Positions 35,311 through 45,912 are shown, counted from the first letter of the stretch. The stretch is 64,000 bases of DNA from an uncultured Eubacterium sp. (GCA_910583555.1 CAJTXO010000001.1:124001-188000); one strand, 5' to 3'. Made by a program: numbers and translations. Notes: generated by a model from the letters alone, not told the origin.

Positions 35311-36921
35311 ATGGCTGTAAAATACGTATTTGTAACCGGCGGCGTCGTTTCCGGACTGGGTAAGGGAATCACGGCCGCTTCACTGGGACGTTTGCTGAAA
35401 ATGAGAGGTTATCAGGTGACGATGCAGAAGTTCGACCCATACATCAATATCGATCCGGGCACGATGAACCCGATCCAGCACGGAGAGGTGTTCGTCACGG
35501 ACGACGGCGCGGAAACCGATCTTGACCTCGGACACTATGAACGTTTTATTGATGAAAGCCTGACGAAACAGAGTAATGTAACGACCGGAAAAGTGTACTG
35601 GTCTGTTCTTTCCAAAGAGCGGCGCGGCGATTACGGCGGCGGGACCGTACAGGTCATTCCGCATATCACCAATGAACTAAAGAGCCGTTTTTACCGCAAC
35701 GACGGCTGCAACGATACGCAGATCGCCATTATCGAAGTCGGCGGCACGGTCGGCGACATCGAGAGTCAGCCATTTTTAGAGGCGATCCGGCAGTTTCAGC
35801 TGGACGTCGGACGCGGAAACGCCATTCTGATCCATGTGACGCTCATCCCATACCTGAGAGCGTCGGATGAATTAAAAACGAAACCGACGCAGAGCAGCGT
35901 CAAGGAGCTGCAGGGAATGGGGATCCAGCCGGACATTATCGTATGCCGCACGGAAATCCCGCTGGAAAAATCGATCAAGGATAAAATTTCGCTGTTCTGT
36001 AATGTACCGAGCGACCAGGTCATCCAGAATCTGGACGTCGATACGCTGTACGAAGTGCCTCTGGCCATGGAGGAAGAGCACCTGGCGGATATCGCCTGCA
36101 AATGCCTGAATCTGGAATGCCCGAAACCGGAACTTGCCGAGTGGGAAAATATGGTCTATTCGATCAAAAACCTTTCCCGGGAAGTCACCGTGGCGCTCGT
36201 CGGAAAATATACCGCACTGCACGACGCCTATATCAGCGTCGTAGAAGCACTGAAACACGGGGGATTCGCCCATAATGCGCAAGTAAACATACAGTGGATC
36301 AATTCCGAGGAACTAACTCCCGAAAACGCCGGCGAAATGCTGAAAGGAGTAAGCGGCATCCTCGTCCCCGGCGGATTTGGCGACCGCGGCATCGACGGAA
36401 AAATCTATGCCATCCAGTATGCTCGAGAGCATAAGATCCCATTTCTCGGACTCTGTCTCGGCATGCAGCTGGCCATCGTCGAATTTGCGCGCGACGTCAT
36501 CGGCTGGAACGATGCCCACAGCGCCGAACTCGACCCTGCCACGACACATCCGGTCATCCACCTGATGCCGGAGCAGGATGGCATCGAGGACATCGGCGGC
36601 ACGCTGCGCCTCGGATCGTACCCGTGCTCGCTCGATCCGGACAGCAAGGCCTATGAACTGTACGGGGCGGAGACCATTCACGAGAGACACCGCCACCGCT
36701 ACGAAGTAAACAATTATTACCGGGACGACCTGGTCAAACACGGCATGAAACTTTCCGGCCTCTCGCCGGACGGCAGGATCGTGGAAATGATGGAACTCCC
36801 CGATCATCCGTGGTTCATCGCCACACAGGCGCATCCGGAATTCAAAAGCCGCCCAAACCGCCCGCATCCTTTATTTAAAGGGTTTATCGGCGCGGCGTTG
36901 GAGAATGGAGGAAACGAATGA
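35311..36921 (+). CDS. pyrG: CTP synthase
   Basis: 536 residues. Aminates UTP to CTP using glutamine. The N-terminal amidoligase domain opens with VFVTGGVVSGLGKGI and contains FDPYINIDPGTMNP. The C-terminal class I glutaminase has the nucleophile Cys382 in GLCLGMQ and HPEF near the end. Its stop overlaps the ATG of the secreted esterase (ATGA at 36918-36921), an unusual coupling of a housekeeping enzyme to an exported protein. Confidence 0.97.
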   Translation: MAVKYVFVTGGVVSGLGKGITAASLGRLLKMRGYQVTMQKFDPYINIDPGTMNPIQHGEVFVTDDGAETDLDLGHYERFIDESLTKQSNVTTGKVYWSVLSKERRGDYGGGTVQVIPHITNELKSRFYRNDGCNDTQIAIIEVGGTVGDIESQPFLEAIRQFQLDVGRGNAILIHVTLIPYLRASDELKTKPTQSSVKELQGMGIQPDIIVCRTEIPLEKSIKDKISLFCNVPSDQVIQNLDVDTLYEVPLAMEEEHLADIACKCLNLECPKPELAEWENMVYSIKNLSREVTVALVGKYTALHDAYISVVEALKHGGFAHNAQVNIQWINSEELTPENAGEMLKGVSGILVPGGFGDRGIDGKIYAIQYAREHKIPFLGLCLGMQLAIVEFARDVIGWNDAHSAELDPATTHPVIHLMPEQDGIEDIGGTLRLGSYPCSLDPDSKAYELYGAETIHERHRHRYEVNNYYRDDLVKHGMKLSGLSPDGRIVEMMELPDHPWFIATQAHPEFKSRPNRPHPLFKGFIGAALENGGNE

Positions 36922-38465
36922 ACAAATTACGATTTTTAACGACCAGCCTGCTCCTTCTCGGCGTTCTCATATTTGGCAGCATCTTTGCGAACGCGATCAC
37001 GAGCAAGGCCGCGGACGACGCCGGATTATCGGTCCTCGTACCGACCGAACGCGCCGTTTACCAGAGAAACGAGAAAAACAAGGCCGACCTGCTCATCCGT
37101 GTCAGGTATGAAGCAGACAAACACGTAACCGCCGTACTTTTCGACGCGGACGACGCCGTATGTTCCGAAACGGTCAGCCTGTCGGCAACCGCAGACGATG
37201 CCGCTGTCTACGAGGGAACGATACCGAATGTGCCGGCTGGCGGCTGGTACAAACTGGACATCCAGGGAAAAGCTTCCGCGAACGGCGAAGCAGAAGTTTT
37301 ACAGACTGTTGAAAAGATCGGCGTCGGGGAAGTATTTATCACGGCTGGACAGTCGAACTCCTGCAGTTTCGGTGAACCGCAGACTTACGCGCAGGAAGAT
37401 ATGGTTTCCGCCTTTGATCCAAAAAAAGACGTATGGCAGCACTGCGATGACCCACAGCCGTGCATCAGCGGTTTTTCCGAGGGAAACGGAAAAGGTTCTC
37501 CCTGGCCGAGCGCTGGCGACGCATTATTTGAAAAACTCCAGGTTCCGATCGGCTTTATCACGACCGGTTTCGGCGGTTCCACGATCGCAGAGCTGCTTGA
37601 TAAGCATTACGCGGCCATTTTGGACGCGATCGAAACGCTGCGCCCTTACGGCTACCGGGCCATCTTACTCCACCAGGGAGAAGGCGATTCGGGCATCGGC
37701 ACGAAACAGAAAGACTACGCTGAAGCCCTTATGAAACTGATCCAGCAGACGAGAACAGACGCCGGCTACGACCTGATCTGGATGGTGGCCAACGCCGCCT
37801 ATAACCCGTGGACATCGACCGCGGCAAACAATGAGATCTTAAATGCACAAAAAGAAGTGTGCGACGAGGAAACGATCTTCCTCGGCCCGCTCACCGACGA
37901 CATGGATAAAGATTCCGGATACCGCCGCAAACAGGATAACCTGCACTTTAATGAAGAGGGCCTGAAAGAACACGGCCGCCGCTGGGCAGAGTCGATCACT
38001 GCGAAGCTGATTCCGGATTACTCCAAACTTCCGCCGGATTCGACACCGGAACCGCCGGCCACATCCACACCGGAGCCGGCCCCGAGCCAGACCTCACCAA
38101 CTCCTGTTCCACCGGTGATCACGAACACACCAGCGCCGGCGCCGACTGCCACGCCGTCCGAAGAGACAAAACCGGTATCACTCAAAGGAAAAACCTTTAA
38201 AAACGGCATATTCCAATATAAGATAACAGCGGATCAAAAAGGCAGCAAAACGGTGAAGATCGTTGCCATTAACGGCAAAACGAAAAAATCGATCACGATC
38301 CCGAAAAAGGTGAAATACAAAGGTTCCTCCTATCAGGTCAGCGCCATTGAGAAAAAGGCGCTGGGCAAGCTGAAAAAACTGAGGAAACTAAAAGCACCGT
38401 CAAAGATTTACAAAACGTGCAAGGCAGCGCTGAAACGCAAAAAAGTTGTCGTAAAAAAATATTAA
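36918..38465 (+). CDS. Secreted SGNH (sialate O-acetylesterase-like) esterase
   Basis: 515 residues. Signal peptide at 1-32. The catalytic domain has GQSNS (nucleophile Ser about 146), HQGEGDSG, and DNLHFNEEG (Asp/His), the blocks of the sialate O-acetylesterase/CE6-like SGNH family. It likely removes acetyl groups from glycans. A Pro/Thr/Ser linker (about 370-420) leads to a lysine-rich beta domain ending in KKVVVKKY, a tail also seen in other exported proteins of this window. Starts within the pyrG stop. Ends at a strong terminator. Confidence 0.85.
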   Translation: MNKLRFLTTSLLLLGVLIFGSIFANAITSKAADDAGLSVLVPTERAVYQRNEKNKADLLIRVRYEADKHVTAVLFDADDAVCSETVSLSATADDAAVYEGTIPNVPAGGWYKLDIQGKASANGEAEVLQTVEKIGVGEVFITAGQSNSCSFGEPQTYAQEDMVSAFDPKKDVWQHCDDPQPCISGFSEGNGKGSPWPSAGDALFEKLQVPIGFITTGFGGSTIAELLDKHYAAILDAIETLRPYGYRAILLHQGEGDSGIGTKQKDYAEALMKLIQQTRTDAGYDLIWMVANAAYNPWTSTAANNEILNAQKEVCDEETIFLGPLTDDMDKDSGYRRKQDNLHFNEEGLKEHGRRWAESITAKLIPDYSKLPPDSTPEPPATSTPEPAPSQTSPTPVPPVITNTPAPAPTATPSEETKPVSLKGKTFKNGIFQYKITADQKGSKTVKIVAINGKTKKSITIPKKVKYKGSSYQVSAIEKKALGKLKKLRKLKAPSKIYKTCKAALKRKKVVVKKY

Positions 38466-38484
38466 AACTATAAAACAACAGACG

Positions 38485-38525
38485 AAAACACGCCCCGGCT
38501 CTTTGTTCCAGCCGGGGCGTGTTTT
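38485..38525. terminator. Strong terminator after the esterase gene
   Basis: Perfect 16-bp arms (AAAACACGCCCCGGCT at 38485-38500, AGCCGGGGCGTGTTTT at 38510-38525) around a nine-base loop. The T-run and A-run allow it to work in both directions. Confidence 0.9.
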
Positions 38526-38603
38526 CCCTTTTTGTTTCACCCTGTTTTCATATGCGTTTTCATCTATATTTCCCATGACTTCACGATAAAATAAAACTAC
38601 TGC

Positions 38604-41036
38604 TCAGTAAAATCCCCTCAATACCCCCATTACATAATCATAATCCTCTTTTGCCGGCTGCGCCGGGCAGAAACAGATCTCTTCCAGACAGCGGAGCACC
38701 CGCTCTTCGTCCACCGGCTCCGTCTCCCTGACGCCCCGTTTTCCCTCCTGTTTCCGGCGTCTGGCCTCAAACAGGTAAGCCAATTGCTCCGACGGCACAG
38801 ACAATTTCCCAAACGCCGGATCCCTGCGCCCTCTCCGGCGGCACACCTCCCGGTAATACCACAGCATGTTCCGGCTCAAATCTGTTGTGTGCCAGTTCCT
38901 CCAGCGCGTTACCCTCCGCACCGCCAAAATGACGAAACATATGAAGGCGGCAAGCGCAAGTATTGATATTACGCTGATCCGCACCGCATCCGAGCGCAGG
39001 AACGAGAGATTGATCTCCGACAGGTCGCCCTCAAACTGCACATCCGGCGAATTCTGCAGGAAATTCGTGAGGGAACTCCAAAAATCCCCTCCTGTCTGCT
39101 CGTCCTCCGTCACGGCCGGCGTCGGATCGACTACGATCCATCCGCGGAGCGCGTCGTAGATTTCCACCCAGGCGTGGGCATTGGCATCCGTCACGTCCAC
39201 TTCCATCACAGCCGTTCTCCCCAGTTGCGAATACCCGCTGTAATAATCGTCATAATTCAGATCTTCCCGGATCTTCCCCTCCAGCACCGTACTGTAACCA
39301 AAGGCGTATCCTTCCGCGTACCGCGCGGGAATCCCGAGACGCCGGAAGATAAGCACAGCCGCAGTCGCAAAATGATAGCACACTCCCTTTTTATTCTCAT
39401 CCAGAAAATAATTGACCATATCGGTTCCCTGCGGAAGCCGTCCCGGATTATAGCTGTAAGAATAGTCCTCTTTCAGATGCGACACAACCTGATCCACGAC
39501 ATCGGGATCCCCTGCTTTAATCCCTGACGCCGCGATAAAACGATCCACTGCCGCCCGGTTTACTTCCGGTATCCGATAACTAAAAATAGAATACGGGGAG
39601 TAAGCTTTACTCTTTTCCTCTCCTTTTTTAAAGCGCAAAGAGTCCTTCAGTTCCGCCTTATAGCCAATATTCGGATAAAAAGTAAACCGCTGCTCCTTAC
39701 CCAGACTGCTTCCGACAAACAAAGGCTCCCCTGCCTTCTCATACTTCCCATAATCGTCCAATCTTGTAAAGTATGGAAGATACACATACCGCACATCTGC
39801 CCCTTTGTTCACGATCTCCATGACCGCCTTTGCCTGCCCCTCCCGGCCTGCTTCATAGCACTCCGAAAGCGCATACGCCTCGTCTTCCATATTCTCCTCA
39901 CCAAAAAAAGATTGATTTCCTGTACTCCCTCTCAGTTCATACGCATTCATCCACCCATTATTTTCATATATAAGTCCCGTATACCCCTTCAAATAAACCG
40001 GACTGCTGCTATAAGGCGCAAAACGCACGATGAGATCTGTCTCATTGTCAGGCCGTATCGCCGAAATATTTCCAAATTTGCCACCGCTCATCCCGCCTCG
40101 CGAATAGAGGTTGGGAAAAAAGCTGCGGAACCCGATCATGATAAAACCGGACACGCCCTCCCTCGTCGCTGTCTTATACGGATTTTCCACATAACTCCTG
40201 CGGAAATCATCCTCGCCATAAAAAAGAGTGCAAACGCCGAGGATCAGCACAAACGCCAGCGTCCACAAAAGAACGCCGCGGTATCCCTTATTATTCTGCG
40301 TATAGGAGAGCCTTATGTTCTTCCCCTTCTCCACCCGTTCGTAATCGCGCCGCCGGACGGGGCCGTCCTTAAAATGACCGCTGTTCTTATACACATAGAT
40401 CCCCGCAAAACCGCCGACCATGCAGAGGGCAAAAAACAGATCCGGTTCCCGCTGCAGATAGAGCGGAAATACATAGAGTGCCAGTCCGACAAACAGCGCC
40501 AGTTTTAAACTCATATAATTAGAGAGAAAAATGTTCAGTAAAATGATCTCAAAGATACCGAAAAAAATAACCGTGATCGTGATCGTCAGGTAGCGGTCCT
40601 CGATCTTTTCCGCGAACTCCGTACCTGCCGCCAGATTAAAATACAGCTCCCCGCGCTGGCGCACGATATTGACGATCGCGGCAAACCCACTGTTTACATA
40701 GGATTGGAGAAGATAAACCGCCGCCACGTAAAACATAAAATAGATAATATACCCCAGATCCTTCCAGTATCCTTTGCGAAAGCCAAACAGACCGCTGAAA
40801 TACATGGCAGACAAAAAAAGTACGACCGCCGGGATCACATAATTACACTCCATCTCAAACGCGGAAAGAAATCCCCCCAGCGACCCAAACACGACAAGAA
40901 AACTGAACAGTCCCTTCGGCACACAGCTCAGGAACGCATTTTGTTTCTCCCCGTTCCTCGGGTATTCCAGAAAAAGTCCCCCGGATATTTGCACCCGCTG
41001 CTCCGGCTCCTTCTTTTTTCGCCTGAATATCCCCAT
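38604..41036 (-). CDS. Membrane transglutaminase-like protein (TgpA type)
   Basis: 810 residues. Several N-terminal membrane helices (within about 35-235) and one near 265, then an extracellular region holding a transglutaminase core with Cys in KGVCYHFATAA (about 552), His in NAHAWVEIYD (about 619) and Asp in VVDPTP (about 638). A further helix (about 685) leads to a cytoplasmic tail. Third gene of a MoxR-DUF58-transglutaminase operon, a widespread set thought to act in protein assembly or maturation at the envelope; substrate unknown. Confidence 0.9.
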   Translation of the reverse strand: MGIFRRKKKEPEQRVQISGGLFLEYPRNGEKQNAFLSCVPKGLFSFLVVFGSLGGFLSAFEMECNYVIPAVVLFLSAMYFSGLFGFRKGYWKDLGYIIYFMFYVAAVYLLQSYVNSGFAAIVNIVRQRGELYFNLAAGTEFAEKIEDRYLTITITVIFFGIFEIILLNIFLSNYMSLKLALFVGLALYVFPLYLQREPDLFFALCMVGGFAGIYVYKNSGHFKDGPVRRRDYERVEKGKNIRLSYTQNNKGYRGVLLWTLAFVLILGVCTLFYGEDDFRRSYVENPYKTATREGVSGFIMIGFRSFFPNLYSRGGMSGGKFGNISAIRPDNETDLIVRFAPYSSSPVYLKGYTGLIYENNGWMNAYELRGSTGNQSFFGEENMEDEAYALSECYEAGREGQAKAVMEIVNKGADVRYVYLPYFTRLDDYGKYEKAGEPLFVGSSLGKEQRFTFYPNIGYKAELKDSLRFKKGEEKSKAYSPYSIFSYRIPEVNRAAVDRFIAASGIKAGDPDVVDQVVSHLKEDYSYSYNPGRLPQGTDMVNYFLDENKKGVCYHFATAAVLIFRRLGIPARYAEGYAFGYSTVLEGKIREDLNYDDYYSGYSQLGRTAVMEVDVTDANAHAWVEIYDALRGWIVVDPTPAVTEDEQTGGDFWSSLTNFLQNSPDVQFEGDLSEINLSFLRSDAVRISVISILALAAFICFVILAVRRVTRWRNWHTTDLSRNMLWYYREVCRRRGRRDPAFGKLSVPSEQLAYLFEARRRKQEGKRGVRETEPVDEERVLRCLEEICFCPAQPAKEDYDYVMGVLRGFY

Positions 41037-41108
41037 ACCGTCACCTCTCTTTCCATACTGGACATGACTTTTAAACGAGCATTTTCTTTCCCGACGCCGC
41101 TTGTTTGC

Positions 41109-42122
41109 CTATTCCTTCACGAGCAGCCCCTCCTCACACGCCAATACATACCCCTGCCCGGGGTACAGGGAACGAAATTGCTGTTCTGCCATCTCATTTC
41201 CCGCTCTCGTGGAGAACACATGCAGCATCACATCCAGCCACTCCGCGGACGATTCCGCCGTCTCCTGCCGGATTTCCCGGAATTTATCACTCCACCAGCA
41301 CAGCGTGAGCGGTACATGGTTCGTGATCAGAAACCCGCCAAAGGAATACAGCGTCTCGATCGTATGATCCGCCGCCTCTTCGCTTGATTTCTCGAGCCTC
41401 AGCACGACGAGCAGCTTCTGTGACGACATCTGCAGCCGCTCTTTCACCATCCACATATCCTTTTTGGCGGAAAGTTTCCAATGAATGTTTTTTATGGCGT
41501 CGCCGGGGATGTATTCCCGGATCTGGCTGACATCGGAAAAATCGCTGCCCTTCATCTGCGTCTCCTCGACCTCATTCATCCCCTTCTCAAACGCGTTCAG
41601 CGAAAATTCCTGCTCTGTCTCACCCCGGGGAACGATAAATACATGATCCTCCGCAAAAACGTCCCTCTCCGTCTCGAACAACCCGAGAAAATCCGTGAGA
41701 ACGATCTTTTTCGTACGGATCTCCACGTCCCCGACACAAGCGGAGCACAGCGGGAGCTCGATCCCCGTCACATCAAGTGGTTTCAGCGGAACCTCGATGT
41801 CCTGTTCCACCGTCTCCCCCATAAACACATTTCCCATCCGGAGCCGGACCACACCGTTCGTCAGCGGGATCACACTATCGTTCCTCACGTTCACCCTGAC
41901 GACAAACGTTATGTTTTTCGGCATCTGCTCCCCCGGCACCACAACAGATACCGACAGATAACGTTTCAGGATCAAAACGGAAATGATATCAAGCACAAGA
42001 AATAAGATCATCGCCGCCGCGATCAGCAGATTCAGATACCCCCGGAAATACCAGAGCATCAACCCATTCAGGCAGAATAAAAACACATATTCAAAAATAT
42101 TTTTAAATTTTCTCATGTTCAA
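41109..42122 (-). CDS. DUF58 (vWA-like) membrane protein
   Basis: 337 residues. Two N-terminal membrane helices (about 10-50), a beta-sandwich stretch, then the DUF58 signature REYIPGDAIKNIHWKLSAKK near 205-225. The family has a von Willebrand A-like fold and accompanies MoxR ATPases. Its start overlaps the MoxR gene by 20 bases, showing coupling. Confidence 0.9.
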   Translation of the reverse strand: MNMRKFKNIFEYVFLFCLNGLMLWYFRGYLNLLIAAAMILFLVLDIISVLILKRYLSVSVVVPGEQMPKNITFVVRVNVRNDSVIPLTNGVVRLRMGNVFMGETVEQDIEVPLKPLDVTGIELPLCSACVGDVEIRTKKIVLTDFLGLFETERDVFAEDHVFIVPRGETEQEFSLNAFEKGMNEVEETQMKGSDFSDVSQIREYIPGDAIKNIHWKLSAKKDMWMVKERLQMSSQKLLVVLRLEKSSEEAADHTIETLYSFGGFLITNHVPLTLCWWSDKFREIRQETAESSAEWLDVMLHVFSTRAGNEMAEQQFRSLYPGQGYVLACEEGLLVKE

Positions 42123-43071
42123 ACACCTGCACCAGCACTTCTATGACCGTCATGCCCTCCGCCTTCGTCATCGTATCCAGCCTGACCCTATGGGCAAACA
42201 CATCATAATACACTTCCTTGATATCCTCGGGAACGACATAATCCCTCCCGCGGAGTACGGCCATCGCTTTCGCCATGCGCAAAAGCGCGATGCTCGCGCG
42301 GGGACTCGCGCCCAGCGCCAGATAGCGGCTCTCCCTCGTCGCCTCTGTCAGCCGCACGACATAATCGTACAGCGCGTCGCTCACAAAACAATTTTCCGCG
42401 CTCTGTTTCAATCTCCCCCACTCTTCGATGGAAATGATCTCCCTCACATCCCGCAGCGGTTTCGCCCCGTCGTTTTTCAAAATGCTGACCGCATCCTCGT
42501 GTTCCGGATACCCCATCGACAGACATACCATAAACCGGTCGAGCTGCGATTCCGGCAGCATCTGCGTTCCCGAAGATCCCACGGGATTTTCGGTGGCAAT
42601 TACGGTAAACGGCGCAGGCAGGCGGTGTTCCACACCGTCCACTGTCACTTTTTCCTCCTCCATCGCCTCCAGCAGAGCCGACTGCGTCTTCGGCGACGTC
42701 CGGTTGATCTCGTCCGCCAGAAACAGATTGGCAAAAATAGCGCCTTCCCGGTATTCAAATTCCTTCGTCTGGCTGTTGAACATCGAAAAGCCCACAATGT
42801 CGCTCGGCAGCACGTCGGGCGTGAACTGTACCCGCCGGTACGAAAGCGCCATCGCCTTCGCGATCGTCATCGCCAGCGTCGTCTTCCCCACTCCCGGAAT
42901 ATCTTCCAGCAAAATATGCCCGCCAGCCAGCATCGCGCACAGCACCTTATCGACTACATTACTTTTCCCTTTGATCACTTTATTGATCTCTTCCCGTAAA
43001 ACCTCTGTCTGTTTTTCCATCCTAACCCTCATTTCTGCAAGGTATTCACATTTTGCGTGCGCATTGCTCAT
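42103..43071 (-). CDS. MoxR-family AAA ATPase
   Basis: 322 residues. Walker A EDIPGVGKTTLA near 57-68, FTPDVLPSDIVG, Walker B NLFLADEINR, sensor region ATENPVG and LDRFMV. MoxR proteins act as chaperones that load metal or remodel partners with vWA domains; the neighbour DUF58 is such a partner. First of the three-gene operon. The start overlaps the end of the glycosyltransferase gene by 26 bases. Confidence 0.93.
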   Translation of the reverse strand: MSNAHAKCEYLAEMRVRMEKQTEVLREEINKVIKGKSNVVDKVLCAMLAGGHILLEDIPGVGKTTLAMTIAKAMALSYRRVQFTPDVLPSDIVGFSMFNSQTKEFEYREGAIFANLFLADEINRTSPKTQSALLEAMEEEKVTVDGVEHRLPAPFTVIATENPVGSSGTQMLPESQLDRFMVCLSMGYPEHEDAVSILKNDGAKPLRDVREIISIEEWGRLKQSAENCFVSDALYDYVVRLTEATRESRYLALGASPRASIALLRMAKAMAVLRGRDYVVPEDIKEVYYDVFAHRVRLDTMTKAEGMTVIEVLVQVFEHEKI

Positions 43072-44005
43072 ACCGCTCCTCCGGCCAGTCCGTCGAGGTA
43101 TGAATGTTCAAAATGCTCTGCGTCTCATTCATCGCATTGTAATACCACATCGCGGCCTCTTCGTAGTCCCCGTTTTCAAAAAAATATTCGCCGAGTTCAA
43201 AACACATCTCGGAAGAACCTTCCGACAGCAGATCCTTGAGGCACATTTTCAGGATCGTATGGCTGTCCCCGCGCAGCCTGGCCGCGCGCGCCGCAATACA
43301 GGCCGCCTCCCTGACTTCATCGAGACTGCGGGAAGGATCCACCGCCGAAGCCGCGAAAAATTGCTCTGCCTCCAAAACATCCGCATCCGTCCCTGAGATT
43401 GAGAGTTCCATCGCATACATATGGTGCAGCCGCTTCGACAGCCGCCTCCCCTCCCGGATCTGTTTCTGGAACACCCGGAAATCCCTGCCGCTGTGCTGTT
43501 CTTCCGGCATATGTAAAATGTCGATCTCACTGTCGTAAACGACCGGATCAAGCCGCACCATCTCATGAACCGGTTCGATCCACACGAACTCCCGCTGCCG
43601 TTTGTACAGCTTCGGCCGGTATTCCGCGTCAAAATTATAGGCGGTCCCGTGCGAGAGCTGGTTGCAGTACCTCATCTGCACGATCTCAATCTCCGGGAGC
43701 ATCGCTTCCTTTAGCTGGCGGAATTTCTCGCGGTTTTCCTCATCCAGCACCTCGTCCGCGTCAGCCGCGTAAATATAATCCTTTGTCGCCTTGGAAAAAG
43801 AAAAATTGCGAGCCGCCGAAAAATCATCGATCCATTGAAAATCATAGATCTGTTCGGTATATTTTTTCGCGATCTCCTTCGTCCGGTCGGTCGAACCCGT
43901 ATCGACGATGATAATTTCATCCATCAGGTCCGCGATGCTGTCCAGACAGCGCCCCAGCACCTTTTCCTCATTTTTAACGATCATACAAAGACTTATCTCT
44001 ATCAT
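43046..44005 (-). CDS. Family 2 glycosyltransferase with C-terminal helical repeat
   Basis: 319 residues. GT-A domain: SLCMIVKNEEKVLGRCLDSI, IIIVDTGSTDRTKEIA and ADADEVL (DxD). The C-terminal third is helical, TPR-like, ending in GEYFFENGDYEEAAMWYYNAM. Similar proteins (SunS-like and others) glycosylate peptides or make surface glycans; acceptor unknown. ATG 44005 with GAGGGA is preferred over the longer open frame. It overlaps the MoxR gene, so may be the first gene of that unit. Confidence 0.85.
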   Translation of the reverse strand: MIEISLCMIVKNEEKVLGRCLDSIADLMDEIIIVDTGSTDRTKEIAKKYTEQIYDFQWIDDFSAARNFSFSKATKDYIYAADADEVLDEENREKFRQLKEAMLPEIEIVQMRYCNQLSHGTAYNFDAEYRPKLYKRQREFVWIEPVHEMVRLDPVVYDSEIDILHMPEEQHSGRDFRVFQKQIREGRRLSKRLHHMYAMELSISGTDADVLEAEQFFAASAVDPSRSLDEVREAACIAARAARLRGDSHTILKMCLKDLLSEGSSEMCFELGEYFFENGDYEEAAMWYYNAMNETQSILNIHTSTDWPEERYEQCARKM

Positions 44006-44066
44006 AATGATCCCTCTCTCTAACAAATCCGAATCCTGCAAAAACCTGTTATGATAATCCTTCCTT

Positions 44067-45815
44067 TTAACTAATCCGAATCCTGCAGAAATCCGTAATG
44101 ATGATCTGCAGCGTCCGCCGTCCCCCGTATTCATCGACCGCAGGATAATACGCCAATCCGAGATCGATCTCATTTTCCCTTCCGGCATACAATTTTTCCA
44201 GTTCCCCCGCCCCCCACTCGTCGCGGATCAGCGCTTCCATTCCCTCAATATCGTCAAAACAGACCGCGTCCATCACCGTGCCGGACGCATTTGCCACTTT
44301 CAGGATCAGCACATTCTGGTTTTTTCCCCGCTTCACGGCGCGCAGCAGCCGAAAATGCTGCTCCGCAAAAACCGGCTTCGGATTTCCGTTGCCAAACGGC
44401 TCCATCACGGACAGATCCGTGATCAGGCGCTCCGAAATATGCCCGATGGGGAGCGCCACATCTATCTTTAGCTCCGGCACAAAATCTTCCTCACACAATC
44501 CCGCCTTTTCATTTAAGCGCCGCTCCAGCTCCGGCAGCCTGTCCTCCCGCAGCGTCATACCCGCCGCCATCTTATGTCCACCGAACCGCACCATCAGATC
44601 CTGACATTCCATGAGCCGGTCAAACATGTGATACGACTCGATCGACCGTCCGGACCCCTTCACCAGTCCGTCCCCCACCGCCGTAAATACGATGACGGGA
44701 TGGTGATAGCGCTCTTTGATCCGGCCCGCCACGATGCCGACTAGACTCTCGTGGCAATCGGGCAGCAAGACGATCTGCACCGCATTCTTAGCCTTCCCGC
44801 TCTGTTCCAGCACCTCAAAAGCCCTCTCCGCCGCCTGCCGCGTCATTTCCTTCCGGGTATCATTGATCTCCTTCAATTCCTCCGCCAGCGCCAGCGCCTC
44901 CGCATAGTCCGGTTCTTCCAGCAGCGCAAACGCCTTCTCCACCGTATCGATGCGCCCCGCCGCATTGAAACAGGGCCCGATCACAAAGCCAATATGGTAC
45001 GCATGGATTTCCTTTTCTTTTAATCCCTGCACCTCCAAAAGCGCTCTCAGTCCGGTATTATCCGTCGTTTTCAGCCTGCGCAGCCCCTCTTTCACCAAAA
45101 TGCGGTTCTCCCCCTGCAGTTCCATCACATCGGCTACCGTAGCGATCGCCGCATACTCGAGCAGCTCCTCCCGCCTCGCAGCCGGGATGCCCAGCCGCTC
45201 ATACAGCGCTCCTATAAACTGAAAGGCCACGCCCGCCCCGCACAATCCCTTGAACGGATATGGACAGTCCGCCTGCTTCTGGTCGATGACGGCATCCGCC
45301 TCCGGCGCCTCTCCCTGCACCTCATGGTGGTCGGTCACGATCACCGTCAACCCGCGCTCCTTCGCGTAGCGGATCTCCTCCTTCGCCGCGATGCCATTAT
45401 CACACGTAATGAGAAATCCCACACCCGCCTCTACGGCCTCATCGACGATCCTCTGATTGAGCCCATACCCCTCGGCCACGCGGTCAGGCGTAAAAATGCG
45501 GCTTTCGATACCGCAGGCCGCAAATCCTCTTTTTAATATAAATGCTGAAAATATCCCATCGCAGTCAAAATCGGAGGCGATCGCCGCCATCCGGTCTTTG
45601 TTATGTACGACGATCTCTATCGCCCGTTCCATATCTTTCAAAAGCCACGGCGAACTCATACTGTCGTACGCCGCGTTCAGGTATTCGTCAAAATCCTTTT
45701 CCGTACTGACCCCGCGGTTCATCATACACCGGACCGCCACCGGAGAAATGCCGTATTTTTCGCCAATTCCACGAAAATTCCCGCGCTTTGTCTGTAATAT
45801 CCATCGCTTTTTCAC
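44067..45815 (-). CDS. recJ: Single-stranded-DNA exonuclease RecJ
   Basis: About 582 residues. DHH phosphoesterase motifs: ASDFDCDG, VTDHHEVQG with the name-giving DHH, and GPCFNAAGRI with the DHHA1 part (GSGRSIESY). It digests 5' single strands in recombination and repair. The start is probably GTG at 45815 behind AAAGGGA, with a TTG at 45851 as alternative. Slightly shorter than some RecJ proteins, without the extra C-terminal domain. Confidence 0.93.
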   Translation of the reverse strand: MKKRWILQTKRGNFRGIGEKYGISPVAVRCMMNRGVSTEKDFDEYLNAAYDSMSSPWLLKDMERAIEIVVHNKDRMAAIASDFDCDGIFSAFILKRGFAACGIESRIFTPDRVAEGYGLNQRIVDEAVEAGVGFLITCDNGIAAKEEIRYAKERGLTVIVTDHHEVQGEAPEADAVIDQKQADCPYPFKGLCGAGVAFQFIGALYERLGIPAARREELLEYAAIATVADVMELQGENRILVKEGLRRLKTTDNTGLRALLEVQGLKEKEIHAYHIGFVIGPCFNAAGRIDTVEKAFALLEEPDYAEALALAEELKEINDTRKEMTRQAAERAFEVLEQSGKAKNAVQIVLLPDCHESLVGIVAGRIKERYHHPVIVFTAVGDGLVKGSGRSIESYHMFDRLMECQDLMVRFGGHKMAAGMTLREDRLPELERRLNEKAGLCEEDFVPELKIDVALPIGHISERLITDLSVMEPFGNGNPKPVFAEQHFRLLRAVKRGKNQNVLILKVANASGTVMDAVCFDDIEGMEALIRDEWGAGELEKLYAGRENEIDLGLAYYPAVDEYGGRRTLQIIITDFCRIRIS

Positions 45816-45912
45816 GTTGTTCCCTTTCTTCTCACATTTCCGGGTTTTCAACCATCACTTCACTCTTGTGTAATACACGCTGCTAATGCAATGTACATTA
45901 ACGTATTGTGTA

